DNA of 64,000 bases. It comes from Bacillus sp. MM2020_1 (GTDB lineage Bacteria > Bacillota > Bacilli > Bacillales > Cytobacillaceae). Position numbers and translations under genes: made by a program. The notes under the pieces are model-generated. The model was not told the origin of the DNA. It worked only from the letters and a program-made list of their open reading frames with translations, and made no database searches. This document shows, in pieces, positions 34,197 to 43,429 of the stretch. The stretch lies in the NCBI GenBank assembly GCA_011250595.1, contig JAANMP010000003.1:108088-172087 (forward strand), read 5' to 3'. Numbering within the stretch: position 1 is the stretch's first letter; each line of letters begins with the position of its first letter.

Positions 34197-35159
34197 TTAA
34201 GTCCAGAATTTCCACCATTTCTTTTCTTTTGTTGCAGCCACATCTCGATAACTATTTAACATTTGTTGAAAAGCGATCTCTCTTTGAGTAATTTCTTGTC
34301 GGTATTGATTCCGCTCTTCAATGAAAAATTCACGTTCTTTTGACATCGCTTCAGTTAGACTTAAGATTTCGTTATTAGTAACATCCACATAGTGGGATAA
34401 TTCCTCGGTAGTTTCTGATAACTGCTTGGAAAGGGTATAAATTTCTTGAGAAGTCTCTATCGAAACGTTAGCAATGTTGTTGGAAAGGTGCTGTAACGAG
34501 TCAGCTGATAGTTCAGAGGCTTTCTCAAGTGTCTCTGATAACTCATGAATTTCAGCTTTTGTGTTAGCGGACGATTTATAAATAGAGTCAGATAAGGACT
34601 TAACAGTTGTATATGTTCCATTCCTTATTTCCTTTTTTACCTCTTCAAGTACTTCTTTTCGAACTACAGTTCTGATTTCGTCTTTAACTTCGCTCAGGAA
34701 ATTTTGCTTTAATGTGTCTATTGCCTCGAATAACTGATGTGCCTCTATAGCATCTTGGATGGTGATCGGTTTGACCGTGTCGGTTAGAACCTCTAATGAG
34801 ACGATTGGTGATTCGAACACATCCTCATTTTCAAAGATTTCTAGTGAACCTTCAGATGAATCTGGTACTTCCTCACTTCCAAAGGCCTCTTGTGAAACTT
34901 GGGGTAGTTCATAAACATCCTTACTTTCAGGATGAAGTTTTTTCTGCATCGATTCCCTAATGGATTCCTTAGTTAATTTTTTATCGTATAGTTGTTTAAC
35001 TTCTTTTAGTTGTTCAATTTCCAAATCTGTATATATCCTGGCCCCTTGTTTTGAACGAGGAATTTCTAGTAAATCAACTAAATCTTTCTCCCAGTGACGA
35101 AGGGTGCCTGGTGTTGTATTTAATATTTTAGCTACCTCTTTTAAGGTATAAGTTTTCAT
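34197..35159 (-). CDS. MerR/coiled-coil protein with aromatic C-terminal tail (DUF3967-like)
   Basis: A 320-residue protein: MerR-type DNA-binding helix set (YTLKEVAKILNTTPGTLRHWEKDL), a recognition wing (QGARIYTDLEIEQLKEVKQLY), an acidic linker (about 75-130), and extended predicted coiled coil (about 135-300) rich in repeated Ser/Glu/Leu heptads. The tail KEKKWWKFWT is amphipathic and aromatic, typical of DUF3967-type proteins and suited to membrane contact. The overall plan copies RacA at larger size. Probable co-transcription with racA; 102 bases separate them. Function unknown; DNA-to-membrane tethering is inference. Confidence 0.75.
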   Translation of the reverse strand: MKTYTLKEVAKILNTTPGTLRHWEKDLVDLLEIPRSKQGARIYTDLEIEQLKEVKQLYDKKLTKESIRESMQKKLHPESKDVYELPQVSQEAFGSEEVPDSSEGSLEIFENEDVFESPIVSLEVLTDTVKPITIQDAIEAHQLFEAIDTLKQNFLSEVKDEIRTVVRKEVLEEVKKEIRNGTYTTVKSLSDSIYKSSANTKAEIHELSETLEKASELSADSLQHLSNNIANVSIETSQEIYTLSKQLSETTEELSHYVDVTNNEILSLTEAMSKEREFFIEERNQYRQEITQREIAFQQMLNSYRDVAATKEKKWWKFWT

Positions 35160-35402
35160 ATTAAAAACATTCCTTTCTATTTATCTAGGAAATAATTCAT
35201 CGTTATGTTAGTTATTCACCATTCACTATCACTTTTTCCTGCTAGATGACAAAAGCTATCAAAACAAGACGGAAAGCCTGAAATAACAACATTTTTTTGC
35301 AAATTGAGCACTTAATAAGAAAAACCACGTAAAAACGATTGAGCAAAGTAGAAATGAGGTTTATCATATGGAGTGAAATGATGAAGAAAGAAGGATCTCA
35401 AC

Positions 35403-36239
35403 ATGTGGATTGCGGCAGCCTTTGTTACCATGGTTTGCTTCGGGACTAATAATACTATTTTCAAGTGGAGTACGCAGAGGAAAGTGTCGAAAGTACATAT
35501 TCAGTTCTACTTCTACTTTGTCGCATTCCTCTTAACATTCGGATTTGCAATTGTAGCTGGAACGGTTCACCTAAATCTAATCACCATTTTGCTCGGAGCT
35601 TTTATTGGCATATTAAATGCAAACGGTAATATCCAAATGTCAATGGCCTTTGAAAAGGGACCAGCTAGTTTGACATCGCCATTAGTGGGAACAAATACAA
35701 TATTTCCTATCCTTTGTGCCGGCGTTGTTTTCCATGAACATATCTCACTGATTCAGTGGGTAGGAATCTTAATTATGCTTGGCTCAGCCATGGCCATACA
35801 GTATTCATCTGATAATAAAGGAAGAATAAATTATTATCCTTGGATGATGCGTGTGGGACTCGCGATATTTTCTTTTGGTTTACTAGGGATTTTAATGAAA
35901 ACTTCATCCTATTTACAAATTAATTCATTAGAAATCCTTATTGCCATGTATGGCGGGGGGAGTATCTATTTAGCCATTTGTAGTATGTATAAAAAAGAAA
36001 AGTGGCAGCGGTCAGAGGCCAATATTGGTTCCATTGTTGGGTTAATTAGCATTTTGGGATATAGCAGCTATTTCTATGCCCTTAAGACTGGAACAGCAAG
36101 TATCGTGTTTCCAATTGTTAGTTTGAATTGTCTAGTCGTTGTTCTGGCGGGGGTTCTTCTTTATAAAGAAAAGCTAAAAAGATATCAAATGATAGGTGTA
36201 TTTACTGCTCTACTTGGAATTATTTTCACGAAGATTTAA
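35403..36239 (+). CDS. DMT/EamA-type transporter
   Basis: A 278-residue protein with ten predicted membrane helices in two EamA-like repeats. PASLTSPLVGTNTIFPILCAGVVFHEHIS in the first half and TASIVFPIVSLNCLVVVLAGVLLYKEKLKR in the second are the paired motifs of drug/metabolite transporters. Substrate unknown. RBS gaagga precedes the ATG. It is divergent from the DUF3967-like gene; the 240-bp gap holds no clear regulatory repeat. Confidence 0.85.
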   Translation: MWIAAAFVTMVCFGTNNTIFKWSTQRKVSKVHIQFYFYFVAFLLTFGFAIVAGTVHLNLITILLGAFIGILNANGNIQMSMAFEKGPASLTSPLVGTNTIFPILCAGVVFHEHISLIQWVGILIMLGSAMAIQYSSDNKGRINYYPWMMRVGLAIFSFGLLGILMKTSSYLQINSLEILIAMYGGGSIYLAICSMYKKEKWQRSEANIGSIVGLISILGYSSYFYALKTGTASIVFPIVSLNCLVVVLAGVLLYKEKLKRYQMIGVFTALLGIIFTKI

Positions 36240-36248
36240 CGCGCAAAG

Positions 36249-36293
36249 AAGTGCAAAGTGTTTCAATTTGATTGAAATACTCTGCACTTTTAT
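36249..36293. terminator. Terminator between transporter and HAD genes
   Basis: aagtgcaaagtgtttcaat pairs with attgaaatactctgcactt (two mismatches) around TTG; T-run follows. Confidence 0.85.
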
Positions 36294-36325
36294 TTTGACT
36301 TGTATTTATTTTATTCCCAGCTCGT

Positions 36326-37114
36326 TTATTTCACCAACCCTAGCATTTTCAACCCATTATAAATCCCGGAATCAGTGACCTCGGTAGTTTTATGCTTTGC
36401 GTATTGAAATAGGTCGGAATAACCGTTTCCCATCGCAAAGCTCTCGCCAACTTGTTGAAGCATTTCCTTATCATTCATTCCATCTCCAAAGGCAATTGAG
36501 CTTTCTTTGTTGATGCCAAGCTGCTTCAAAACTACTTGAATTCCATAGCCTTTATTCACACTGTCTCTAATAACATCATAGCAATGACGCATTCCCTCTA
36601 CATTGACTTGGGATAAATGGATACCATTTTCCTTATTGTAAAGGGCAGGGTCTTCTTTTTTTAAATTAACAAGCGTCATCCCTAAAACAGCGTGATTAAT
36701 TGAAGGAGAATATGCTTCATTTTTATGTAAGTGGAACTTTTGCATGAAGTCAGTAATGATCTCAGACGTTAAATTGGTAAAAACGTTCTTACTATTCGTA
36801 TATAGTACCACTTCATGTTCGTTATCCTTTGCAATTTCCAAGAAACTCTGAACAGTTGAGCTTTTCATCGGTTCCTGGAATAAATCTTCACCTTTATATA
36901 TGGCATAGGCACCGTTATAACCTATGAATGAGTGTATATTCAACTCTTTTGCAAGTTCCTTTAATTCATGAAGCGGCCTGCCTGTTGCTAAGAAAACCTC
37001 GATGCCCTTAGCCTGTACCTGTGAAATGGCCTCTTTTGTGGAATCCTCAATCGTATCATCGGGTCTCACTAAGGTGCCATCAATATCTAAAAATAAAACT
37101 TTGTAATTGGTCAT
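36326..37114 (-). CDS. HAD-superfamily phosphatase, Cof type
   Basis: A 262-residue hydrolase. DIDGTLV (Asp nucleophile near 10), ATGRP (motif II), Lys in DSVNKGYGI (motif III) and FGDGMNDKEML (motif IV) are all present, and the cap between about 85 and 185 is of the Cof C2b type. Cof phosphatases dephosphorylate sugar phosphates or flavin and pyridoxal phosphate; the substrate here is not determined. Convergent with the EamA transporter. Confidence 0.9.
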   Translation of the reverse strand: MTNYKVLFLDIDGTLVRPDDTIEDSTKEAISQVQAKGIEVFLATGRPLHELKELAKELNIHSFIGYNGAYAIYKGEDLFQEPMKSSTVQSFLEIAKDNEHEVVLYTNSKNVFTNLTSEIITDFMQKFHLHKNEAYSPSINHAVLGMTLVNLKKEDPALYNKENGIHLSQVNVEGMRHCYDVIRDSVNKGYGIQVVLKQLGINKESSIAFGDGMNDKEMLQQVGESFAMGNGYSDLFQYAKHKTTEVTDSGIYNGLKMLGLVK

Positions 37115-37230
37115 GAATGATGCTCCTTCTCCGCAAATGTTGCTTTTAGTCTACCACTATTTGAGAAGCAAAGTCACATCAAAGAGGATCGATTTAATTT
37201 ACTGAAAGGTAAAAAAAGTAAATATGCTCA

Positions 37231-37259
37231 TTGACAAACCGACCGTCGGTTTGTAAGAT
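37231..37259 (+). promoter_or_regulatory. Promoter with TetR-type operator between -35 and -10
   Basis: TTGACA (37231-37236), 17-base spacer, TAAGAT (37254-37259). A palindrome acaaaccgac-c-gtcggtttgt fills 37234-37254, that is, the whole spacer. A related site lies at 38624-38644 after the TetR gene. Confidence 0.8.
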
Positions 37260-37300
37260 TGAATTATCACATATTGAAGATGAAAAGAGGAGGAATACAC

Positions 37301-37945
37301 ATGAATCTAAAGGCTAAAAAGAAAGTGATCCAAACAATTGTCTTAAGTCTTGTAATCAATGGTGCCATTCCGGTTATTGTCTATAACTTTTTAGTTGATC
37401 ATTATTCAAGCTTTGTTTCATTATTAATTGCGACATTGATTCCGTTAGGGGATAATTTGTTTCATGTCGTTAAATATAGAAAAGCAGATGCATTCGGTTT
37501 ATTTATGTTAACCGGCTTTGTCTTAAGCTTGTTGGCGTTTGTTCTTGGTGGGAATGAAAGGCTTATCCTATTAAGAGAATCGATGGTCACGGGGTTGTTG
37601 GGCCTGATATTTATTGCTTCTTTGTTTTTTGCTAAGCCGTTGATATATCATTTCGCAATCAGGTTTAGTTCAAATGATGAAGCCGAGAAGAAAGGGCAAT
37701 TTGAAAAAAACTGGGAGGTTCCCTATTTTCGCTTTGTGCTAAGAATGATTACAGCAATATGGGGGCTCGCTTTATTAGGTGAAGCAATAGTTAAAATCAT
37801 TCTCGTCTACGAACTTTCGATATCTGCCTTTTTAGCTGTATCACAACTGATTTTTTACGGGGTGATCGGTGTAGCAATTTTATTTACAATCGGGTATCGC
37901 AGGTATGCAAAAACACGTCTAGACCTATTTACAAATAATCAATAA
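37301..37945 (+). CDS. VC0807-family membrane protein
   Basis: A 214-residue protein with about six membrane helices. The motif LIATLIPLGDNLFHVVKYRKADAFG and the C-terminal WEVPYFRFVLRMITAIWGLALLGEAIVKIIL fit the VC0807 family of unknown function. ATG at 37301 follows gaggagga; an upstream extension from 37259 overlaps the promoter and is discarded. Together with the next gene (TetR) it forms a drug-response style unit under a TetR-type operator. Confidence 0.8.
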   Translation: MNLKAKKKVIQTIVLSLVINGAIPVIVYNFLVDHYSSFVSLLIATLIPLGDNLFHVVKYRKADAFGLFMLTGFVLSLLAFVLGGNERLILLRESMVTGLLGLIFIASLFFAKPLIYHFAIRFSSNDEAEKKGQFEKNWEVPYFRFVLRMITAIWGLALLGEAIVKIILVYELSISAFLAVSQLIFYGVIGVAILFTIGYRRYAKTRLDLFTNNQ

Positions 37946-37979
37946 CACAACATGAAAATCAAATAAGGAAGGTATTCGC

Positions 37980-38579
37980 ATGTCTAATTCCACCATTTAT
38001 GATAATTCAAGTTTTCAACATATCCTCTCAGTAACTGAAGAAATCATTTTAGAAAAAGGCTGTAGAAATACGACATTAAAAGATATTATTGAAAAATCAG
38101 GACTATCTAAAGGAGCTATCTATCATTATGTTGACAGTAAGGATGAATTGTATGGACTCATTTTAAAATCCAAAATTGAAGAAACGAATGAAAAATTTCA
38201 AATGTCAATTACCCAAGCCATGCAAGAAGAGAGCCCAACCCAAGGACGGTTTGGTGTTGTCAGTCAGTTTTTTCATTCACGGCAAAATACCCATGATATT
38301 GGAAACTTAATATTCATATATTTGTTAAGCCAAGATAATGAAAAGGTCAAAAAAATACTCACAGATATATTCCGCTACAGTAAAGAAACCGGCATACGGT
38401 GGATTAAAATGGGGCAGGAAAATGGAGTGATTCCTCCTTCAATCGATGCAGAAAAGATGTCAACACTGATGATGACCTTCTCCTACGGCTTAAGAGTAAC
38501 GCAAAGTTTAAGTTCTTCTGAAGAAGATAAAGTTGATGCAAGTGATATTTTTAAAGTTATTATGAAAACATTAACATGA
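37980..38579 (+). CDS. TetR family transcriptional regulator
   Basis: A 199-residue regulator with an N-terminal helix-turn-helix (EIILEKGCRNTTLKDIIEKSGLSKGAIYHYVDSKDELYGLIL) and an all-helical ligand-binding domain. It follows the VC0807-family gene by 34 bases and is probably co-transcribed. Palindromes with the core accg-n3-4-cggt lie before the VC0807 gene and after this gene, so it likely represses itself and both flanking genes. Inducer unknown. Confidence 0.9.
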   Translation: MSNSTIYDNSSFQHILSVTEEIILEKGCRNTTLKDIIEKSGLSKGAIYHYVDSKDELYGLILKSKIEETNEKFQMSITQAMQEESPTQGRFGVVSQFFHSRQNTHDIGNLIFIYLLSQDNEKVKKILTDIFRYSKETGIRWIKMGQENGVIPPSIDAEKMSTLMMTFSYGLRVTQSLSSSEEDKVDASDIFKVIMKTLT

Positions 38580-38614
38580 ATAGAAGCATGAACTCCCATT
38601 AGAGGGTCGTTCAT

Positions 38615-38646
38615 TTGAAAATAACAAACCGGCAGTCGGTATTTTT
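38615..38646 (+). promoter_or_regulatory. Second TetR-type operator before the GNAT gene
   Basis: acaaaccggcagtcggtatt (38624-38643), with one further T, matches the upstream operator at 17 of 21 positions. TTGAAA (38615) and TATTTT (38640) are possible, loosely spaced promoter elements. Confidence 0.55.
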
Positions 38647-38663
38647 GTGATGAGGTGTTAATC

Positions 38664-39167
38664 ATGGAGATCCATTTAATTGGGCTAAAGAAATTAAAAG
38701 AAGTGAAACAATTTTATTCTGTAGTTACATCCAATTTAAAAAAAAAGGGTGTTGACCAATGGGATCATTTTTACCCTAATAGATTTGTTATTAAAGCCGA
38801 TTTAAAAAAAGGTAGTCTCTTTGGAATACAAAACGGAAATAAAGTAATCGGCGTTATTGCACTTAATACAGATGAAAGCAAAAAGTATCGGAGGGTTGAT
38901 TGGGAAGATAAAAAAGGTACGCCTTTGATTATCCATCGTTTAGCTGTCCACCCTTTGTCTCAAGGGAGAGGATATGGAAAACTTTTGCTCCAATTTGCAG
39001 AAAAATATGCTCTTGATAATGGGTTTTCAAGCATTCGTCTGGATGTATTCAGCCAAAATCCAGGGGCATTAAATATGTACGAACGTGCAGGATTTCAACA
39101 GAGAGGGAGTATCCGCTTTCCATTCCGATCAGTCCCATATAAATGTTTTGAAAAAATTTTAGGTTAG
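38664..39167 (+). CDS. GNAT family N-acetyltransferase
   Basis: A 167-residue acetyltransferase. LIIHRLAVHPLSQGRGYGKLLLQFAEKYA contains the acetyl-CoA pyrophosphate loop (QGRGYG), and SIRLDVFSQNPGALNMYERAGFQQRG completes the fold. ATG at 38664 has gatgaggtg upstream. Because a TetR-type operator lies immediately before it, it probably belongs to the regulon of the preceding TetR gene. Substrate unknown. Confidence 0.88.
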   Translation: MEIHLIGLKKLKEVKQFYSVVTSNLKKKGVDQWDHFYPNRFVIKADLKKGSLFGIQNGNKVIGVIALNTDESKKYRRVDWEDKKGTPLIIHRLAVHPLSQGRGYGKLLLQFAEKYALDNGFSSIRLDVFSQNPGALNMYERAGFQQRGSIRFPFRSVPYKCFEKILG

Positions 39168-39180
39168 GGAGGAAAATAAA

Positions 39181-39844
39181 ATGCAGAATGAGACAAAAAG
39201 GAAACTTACAATTGGTGTTTTATATTTTACGATTGTATTATTCGCGGTTTATATCTTTGTTATGTTTCTATTGAATGGTGTGGAATGGGCACCAATGGTT
39301 AAAGGGAAAATGGAGAATCCCGATTTTTCATTGACAACGTGGAAGTGGTTTTTTTATCCTCATATTTTATTTGGTACAGTTGCTCTTGCGATTGGCCCGT
39401 TTCAATTGACTAAGATAAGCCAAAGGAAACCAAAGTTGCATAAAATGTTAGGTAAAATTTATGCTGTTTCAATTTTTATTAATATTCTTGTCGTCCCCTA
39501 TATTGCTCTTTCTGCAACAGGAGGAAGGGGATCAACCAATTGCATTTCTAGTCCTGAATGCTTTTTGGCTGTGGACGACTTCCATTGGAGTTCTTAAGGC
39601 AACCCAACGAAAAATAAGTGCACATAAGGTCTGGATTCTTCGTAGTTATGCAATTACATGGGTGTTCGTCACTTTTCGGATAGTTGTCATCCCTTTTTCT
39701 ATATTTTTAGATAGCTCAGTAGCATTTCCACTTGCAGTATATCTATCCATTGCATTGAACCTTTTGTTTGTGGAGTGGAAAAGGAAAAAAAGTAAGAAAC
39801 ATCAGTCAGGATCAAAGATCTCAACATCCAAACCGGTTATGTAA
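39181..39844 (+). pseudogene. DUF2306-type membrane protein gene with a frameshift
   Basis: Two overlapping frames give the halves of one protein. Frame one encodes four membrane helices up to ALSATGG (end at 39597); the second frame continues with EGDQPIAFLVLNAFWLWTTSIGVLKAT, AHKVWILRSYAIT and two more helices to 39844. HKMLGKIYAVSIF and HK-x-WILRSYA are typical of DUF2306 proteins. The break lies near 39525, in a G-rich tract (aggaggaagggg); one extra base would explain it. It could be a real mutation or a sequencing error. Confidence 0.8.
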
Positions 39845-39872
39845 TCTTTTAATGATCCGATGATAATAAACG

Positions 39873-39900
39873 AAAAAAGCTGCAGACTTGCAGTTTTTTT
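39873..39900 (+). terminator. Weak terminator after the DUF2306 gene
   Basis: ctgca/tgcag short stem extended by A-U pairs, with T7. Confidence 0.55.
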
Positions 39901-39968
39901 AATTGAATCGATATTTGGAGGAATAATAGAGTGTGCAATATACAAAAACGCAAAAGGTGAGGAATTTT

Positions 39969-40697
39969 ATGAAAAAGATTTTATTACTATTCTTATTTCT
40001 TCTCATTTTAGGACATCCCAAAAGCGCTGATGCGCAGCAAAAGATTCCTATCTTAATTTATCATTCCATAGATAAATTTAACGGTATGGGTTCCAAGGAG
40101 TTATTTGTAACTCCTGAGAATTTTGAGAAACAAATGATTTATTTAAGGGAGCATGGGTATACCTTATTAACCTTCGAGCGTTGGCAGGATAGTAATTCTG
40201 TAAAGAAGCCGATTTTTATCACATTTGATGATGGTTACAAAAACAATCTTAATGTCTATTCGATTTTTCAAAAGCTCGCAACAAGAAATTTTCGTCCAAC
40301 CGGTACCTTTTTTGTGATTTCTGATTTCATAGGAAGATCAAACCGCCTATCTAAAACAGATCTAAAAATGCTAGCAGATTCAGGATTCATCTCGATTCAG
40401 TCACATACAGCTACACATCCTGATTTAACCAAAGCGGAAAATCTAAACTATGAGCTAAAAGAGTCAAAAGAAAAAATTCAGCAAATAACCGGGAAACAAG
40501 TGATTGCTCTCGCTTATCCCTATGGAAATACCAATGAACATGTGGTGGCGGAAACGAAAAAGTATTATCGGTATGGACTGACGACAACTCCAGGTCCATT
40601 CTCAATGACAGGCTTTAAAAACGAACTCTACTATCTACCGCGAATTTATATCAAATATTCAACCACACTCGAAGATTTCGAAAAGGCGGTGAGGTAG
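39969..40697 (+). CDS. Secreted polysaccharide deacetylase
   Basis: A 242-residue exported protein: signal peptide MKKILLLFLFLLILGHPKSADA, then a NodB-type deacetylase domain. FDDGYKNN (catalytic Asp pair) and SHTATH (metal His pair) are present, followed by ALAYPYGNTN. It probably de-N-acetylates peptidoglycan or another surface glycan. ATG at 39969 follows aggtgagg; a longer frame from 39933 adds residues before the signal peptide and is unlikely. Confidence 0.9.
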   Translation: MKKILLLFLFLLILGHPKSADAQQKIPILIYHSIDKFNGMGSKELFVTPENFEKQMIYLREHGYTLLTFERWQDSNSVKKPIFITFDDGYKNNLNVYSIFQKLATRNFRPTGTFFVISDFIGRSNRLSKTDLKMLADSGFISIQSHTATHPDLTKAENLNYELKESKEKIQQITGKQVIALAYPYGNTNEHVVAETKKYYRYGLTTTPGPFSMTGFKNELYYLPRIYIKYSTTLEDFEKAVR

Positions 40698-40806
40698 CCT
40701 AATTAGATAATGAAAAGACAATGTAAACTACCCGAAACCTCTATGTAATCAAACATCGTTATAATAGTGTAAATATAATATAGACTCTATTAGGGCGGGT
40801 GTTTTT

Positions 40807-41154
40807 ATGGAAGAGACAATGGCAAAATCCTACTTACAAAAATCACTAGATGAGTGGAAGGATGATATCTCACTAGTTTTAACAGAAATTGCAAATGAAT
40901 ATGATGAAGTGGCACAGGAACTAAAAGTTTATTCTTATAAATATGGAATAACAAAGCAAGTGATTCAATCGACGGTAAACGAAGAAATTATCGAAAAAAT
41001 TCGTGACTTGTACCATAAACCATTTGAAGAAAGCTATAACCAACTGAAAGAATACATAAAGGATCTCGAGGAAAAAAGGCGAGTTTTCCAAATGTTTATC
41101 CAAAAGATTGATGAAGTCACAAGAAAAGAATCGGCGAAAATTACTACTTATTAA
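40807..41154 (+). CDS. Hypothetical protein, mostly helical
   Basis: A 115-residue, highly charged protein with no signal peptide or membrane helix. Heptad-like stretches (SLVLTEIANEYDEVAQELKVY and QLKEYIKDLEEKRRVFQMF) suggest two or three long helices or a short coiled coil. I do not recognise a family. RBS gggcggg, and a possible TATAAT (near 40761) is seen upstream. It is followed by a terminator, so it is monocistronic. Confidence 0.65.
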   Translation: MEETMAKSYLQKSLDEWKDDISLVLTEIANEYDEVAQELKVYSYKYGITKQVIQSTVNEEIIEKIRDLYHKPFEESYNQLKEYIKDLEEKRRVFQMFIQKIDEVTRKESAKITTY

Positions 41155-41184
41155 GGAACGAACTTCATCCCCCTATAACTCAGA

Positions 41185-41218
41185 AGCAGCCTGATCAATC
41201 GATTAGGCTGCTTTTTAT
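41185..41218 (+). terminator. Intrinsic terminator
   Basis: agcagcct/aggctgct stem with T5 tail. Confidence 0.85.
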
Positions 41219-41296
41219 TTGATTTCAGTTAAAGAACCAGAGCTTAAGTATCCTGCATATATTAATTACAGATATAAATTGTGAGGTGTGAAACAA

Positions 41297-42799
41297 ATGA
41301 TCACCGCTAATATTGGCAGTAAAACCTACCGAATCCCGGATAACCTTGAGGAATATTTTCAACCGTTTCGCTCACAAGTGATTGGGATGAACCAAGAATT
41401 TGCTTCCCCATATGGAAAAAAGACAATAATCTATGCGGACTGGACAGCAAGCGGCCGACTTTATCGACCCATCGAACAGAAGATTTCCGAGGTATTTGGT
41501 CCTTTTATGGCAAATACTCATACTGAATCGAATATAACCAGTTTGATGATGACGGGAATCTATAATCAATCCAGAAAAATTATTAAGGACCATGTCAATG
41601 CTGACGAGCATGATGCTTTGATTCTGGATGGTTTTGGAATGACCTCTGTCATGAATAAGTTTCAGCGGATGATTGGAATCAGGGTCCATGAACAGTGGAA
41701 AGGTCGTATGCGGCTTTCCGAAAATGAGCGCCCGGTTATTTTTTTAACACATATGGAACATCATTCTAACCAAACATCCTGGCTCGAGACACTGGGGGAA
41801 GTAGTTGTATTAAGTCCTGATGAAAATGGCAATGTCGACATTAACCAGCTTGAACAACTGCTTCATCGTTATAAAAACAGACGCATGAAGATTGGCTCGT
41901 TTACTGCATGCTCCAATGTAACAGGGATTCAAACCCCATATCATCAATTAGCGAAAATCATGCACCAGCATGGCGGTATCTGTTTAGTGGATTTTGCGGC
42001 TGCAGCTCCATATGTAACCATCAACATGCACCCTAAGGATCCGTTGGAAAAACTTGATGCCATCTTTTTCTCCCCTCATAAGTTTTTAGGGGGACCAGGA
42101 ACTAGTGGTGTCTTGGTTTTTGATCGTAGATTATATGCCAATCATGTACCCGACCATCCGGGGGGAGGGACTGTGACCTGGACTAATCCATGGGGCGAGC
42201 ACCAATATCATCTGAACATCGAGCTGCGTGAAGATGGTGGGACGCCGGGAATATTACAAGCCATTCGGACTGCACTATGTTTGAATTTGAAGACTCAAAT
42301 GGGTGTGGACAATATTATAAAAAGAGAGAAGGAACAGTTAAGTATTTTATTACCTGGCTTAGTAGAGATTCCTGGTCTTCATTTATTAGATGGACATAAA
42401 AAAGATCGTATGGGTATTGTTTCGTTTTATATTGAGAATATTCATTATAATCTTATCGTCCGCTTGCTTAATGACCGGTTTGGGATTCAAGTTAGAGGGG
42501 GATGTTCCTGTGCAGGTACCTATGGACACTATCTTCTCCATATTAATAAACAATCCTCTATGGAAATTTCCGAAAAAATTAATCAGGGAGATCTGTCGAA
42601 GAAACCGGGGTGGGTGCGTTTCTCGTTGCATCCGATTATGACTAACGAAGAAATCCTGTTGTTTTTAAATGCCATAAGAGATATCGCCTTTAATATAAAT
42701 GAATGGAAAAATGATTATCGATATGATAAAGCAAGTAATGATTACTTTTTCGTGAACCACGTAAGAGAGGATATGGCTCCTCTATTTCGGTTTGAATAA
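41297..42799 (+). CDS. Aminotransferase class V (cysteine-desulfurase-like)
   Basis: A 500-residue PLP enzyme of the class V fold. IFFSPHKFLGGPGTSG holds the PLP lysine; LTHMEHHSNQTSWLE and LVDFAAAAP (PLP-contacting Asp) and GGCSCAGTYGH are the other hallmarks. The active-site Cys region (RGGCSC) is present, as in SufS/NifS-like proteins, but the overall length exceeds theirs by about 100 residues and the family is usually annotated only as class V aminotransferase. ATG at 41297 follows gaggtg. Role unknown. Confidence 0.85.
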   Translation: MITANIGSKTYRIPDNLEEYFQPFRSQVIGMNQEFASPYGKKTIIYADWTASGRLYRPIEQKISEVFGPFMANTHTESNITSLMMTGIYNQSRKIIKDHVNADEHDALILDGFGMTSVMNKFQRMIGIRVHEQWKGRMRLSENERPVIFLTHMEHHSNQTSWLETLGEVVVLSPDENGNVDINQLEQLLHRYKNRRMKIGSFTACSNVTGIQTPYHQLAKIMHQHGGICLVDFAAAAPYVTINMHPKDPLEKLDAIFFSPHKFLGGPGTSGVLVFDRRLYANHVPDHPGGGTVTWTNPWGEHQYHLNIELREDGGTPGILQAIRTALCLNLKTQMGVDNIIKREKEQLSILLPGLVEIPGLHLLDGHKKDRMGIVSFYIENIHYNLIVRLLNDRFGIQVRGGCSCAGTYGHYLLHINKQSSMEISEKINQGDLSKKPGWVRFSLHPIMTNEEILLFLNAIRDIAFNINEWKNDYRYDKASNDYFFVNHVREDMAPLFRFE

Positions 42800-42898
42800 A
42801 CTGTCGATTCAACAAAGCAGGTAGCTATCTGTACCTTTTTAAATAAAGCAACCACAAACAAGTATAGGCATAAGATATCAGATGAAAGGTGGGATCGC

Positions 42899-43387
42899 AT
42901 GATTCATATTGTTAAACGTGGTGAAACGCTGAATATTATCTCTGCTAATTATCGCGTAAGCCTTCAACGCCTTTATGCAGCAAATCCTGGGGTCGGGCAT
43001 TTACAAGTCGGCCAAAGAATCCAGATTCCTGGTTTACCAGAGCCCAATACCATTCCTTATTCCATTCAAATCTCTGTTGGAAAACGAAGACTTACATTAT
43101 ATAACAATGGTAGGCTAGTGAAAATTTTTCCGATTGCAGTGGGAAAGATGCTGACCAATACTCCGACGGGGGATTTCGTGATTGTCAATCGACAGTATAA
43201 TCCTGGGGGGCCATTCGGAGTATTGTGGCTTTCCTTATCAAAACAGGGCTATGGGATTCACGGCACAAACGATCCTAGTTCGATAGGAAAAGCGGTCTCC
43301 CATGGTTGTGTGAGAATGTATAATCGGGATGTTCTTCAACTGGCTGATATGGTTCCCAATGGAACGAGAGTTACTATCCGTCCCTAA
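42899..43387 (+). CDS. ykuD: L,D-transpeptidase with LysM domain (YkuD-like)
   Basis: A 162-residue protein with one LysM module (residues 1-45, [30 protein letters not shown]) and a YkuD catalytic domain. The signature GIHGTN and [12 protein letters not shown] supply the catalytic His and Cys. Length and layout match B. subtilis YkuD, a spore/cell-wall L,D-transpeptidase that makes 3-3 cross-links. There is no classical signal peptide, as in YkuD. RBS aaggtggg. A strong bidirectional terminator follows. Confidence 0.93.
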   Translation: MIHIVKRGETLNIISANYRVSLQRLYAANPGVGHLQVGQRIQIPGLPEPNTIPYSIQISVGKRRLTLYNNGRLVKIFPIAVGKMLTNTPTGDFVIVNRQYNPGGPFGVLWLSLSKQGYGIHGTNDPSSIGKAVSHGCVRMYNRDVLQLADMVPNGTRVTIRP

Positions 43388-43390
43388 AAA

Positions 43391-43425
43391 AGTCCCACCT
43401 TCTAAAGTTAGAAGGTGGGACTCAT
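43391..43425. terminator. Bidirectional terminator between ykuD and inhA
   Basis: agtcccaccttct/agaaggtgggact perfect stem. Confidence 0.95.
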
Positions 43426-43429
43426 TTAA

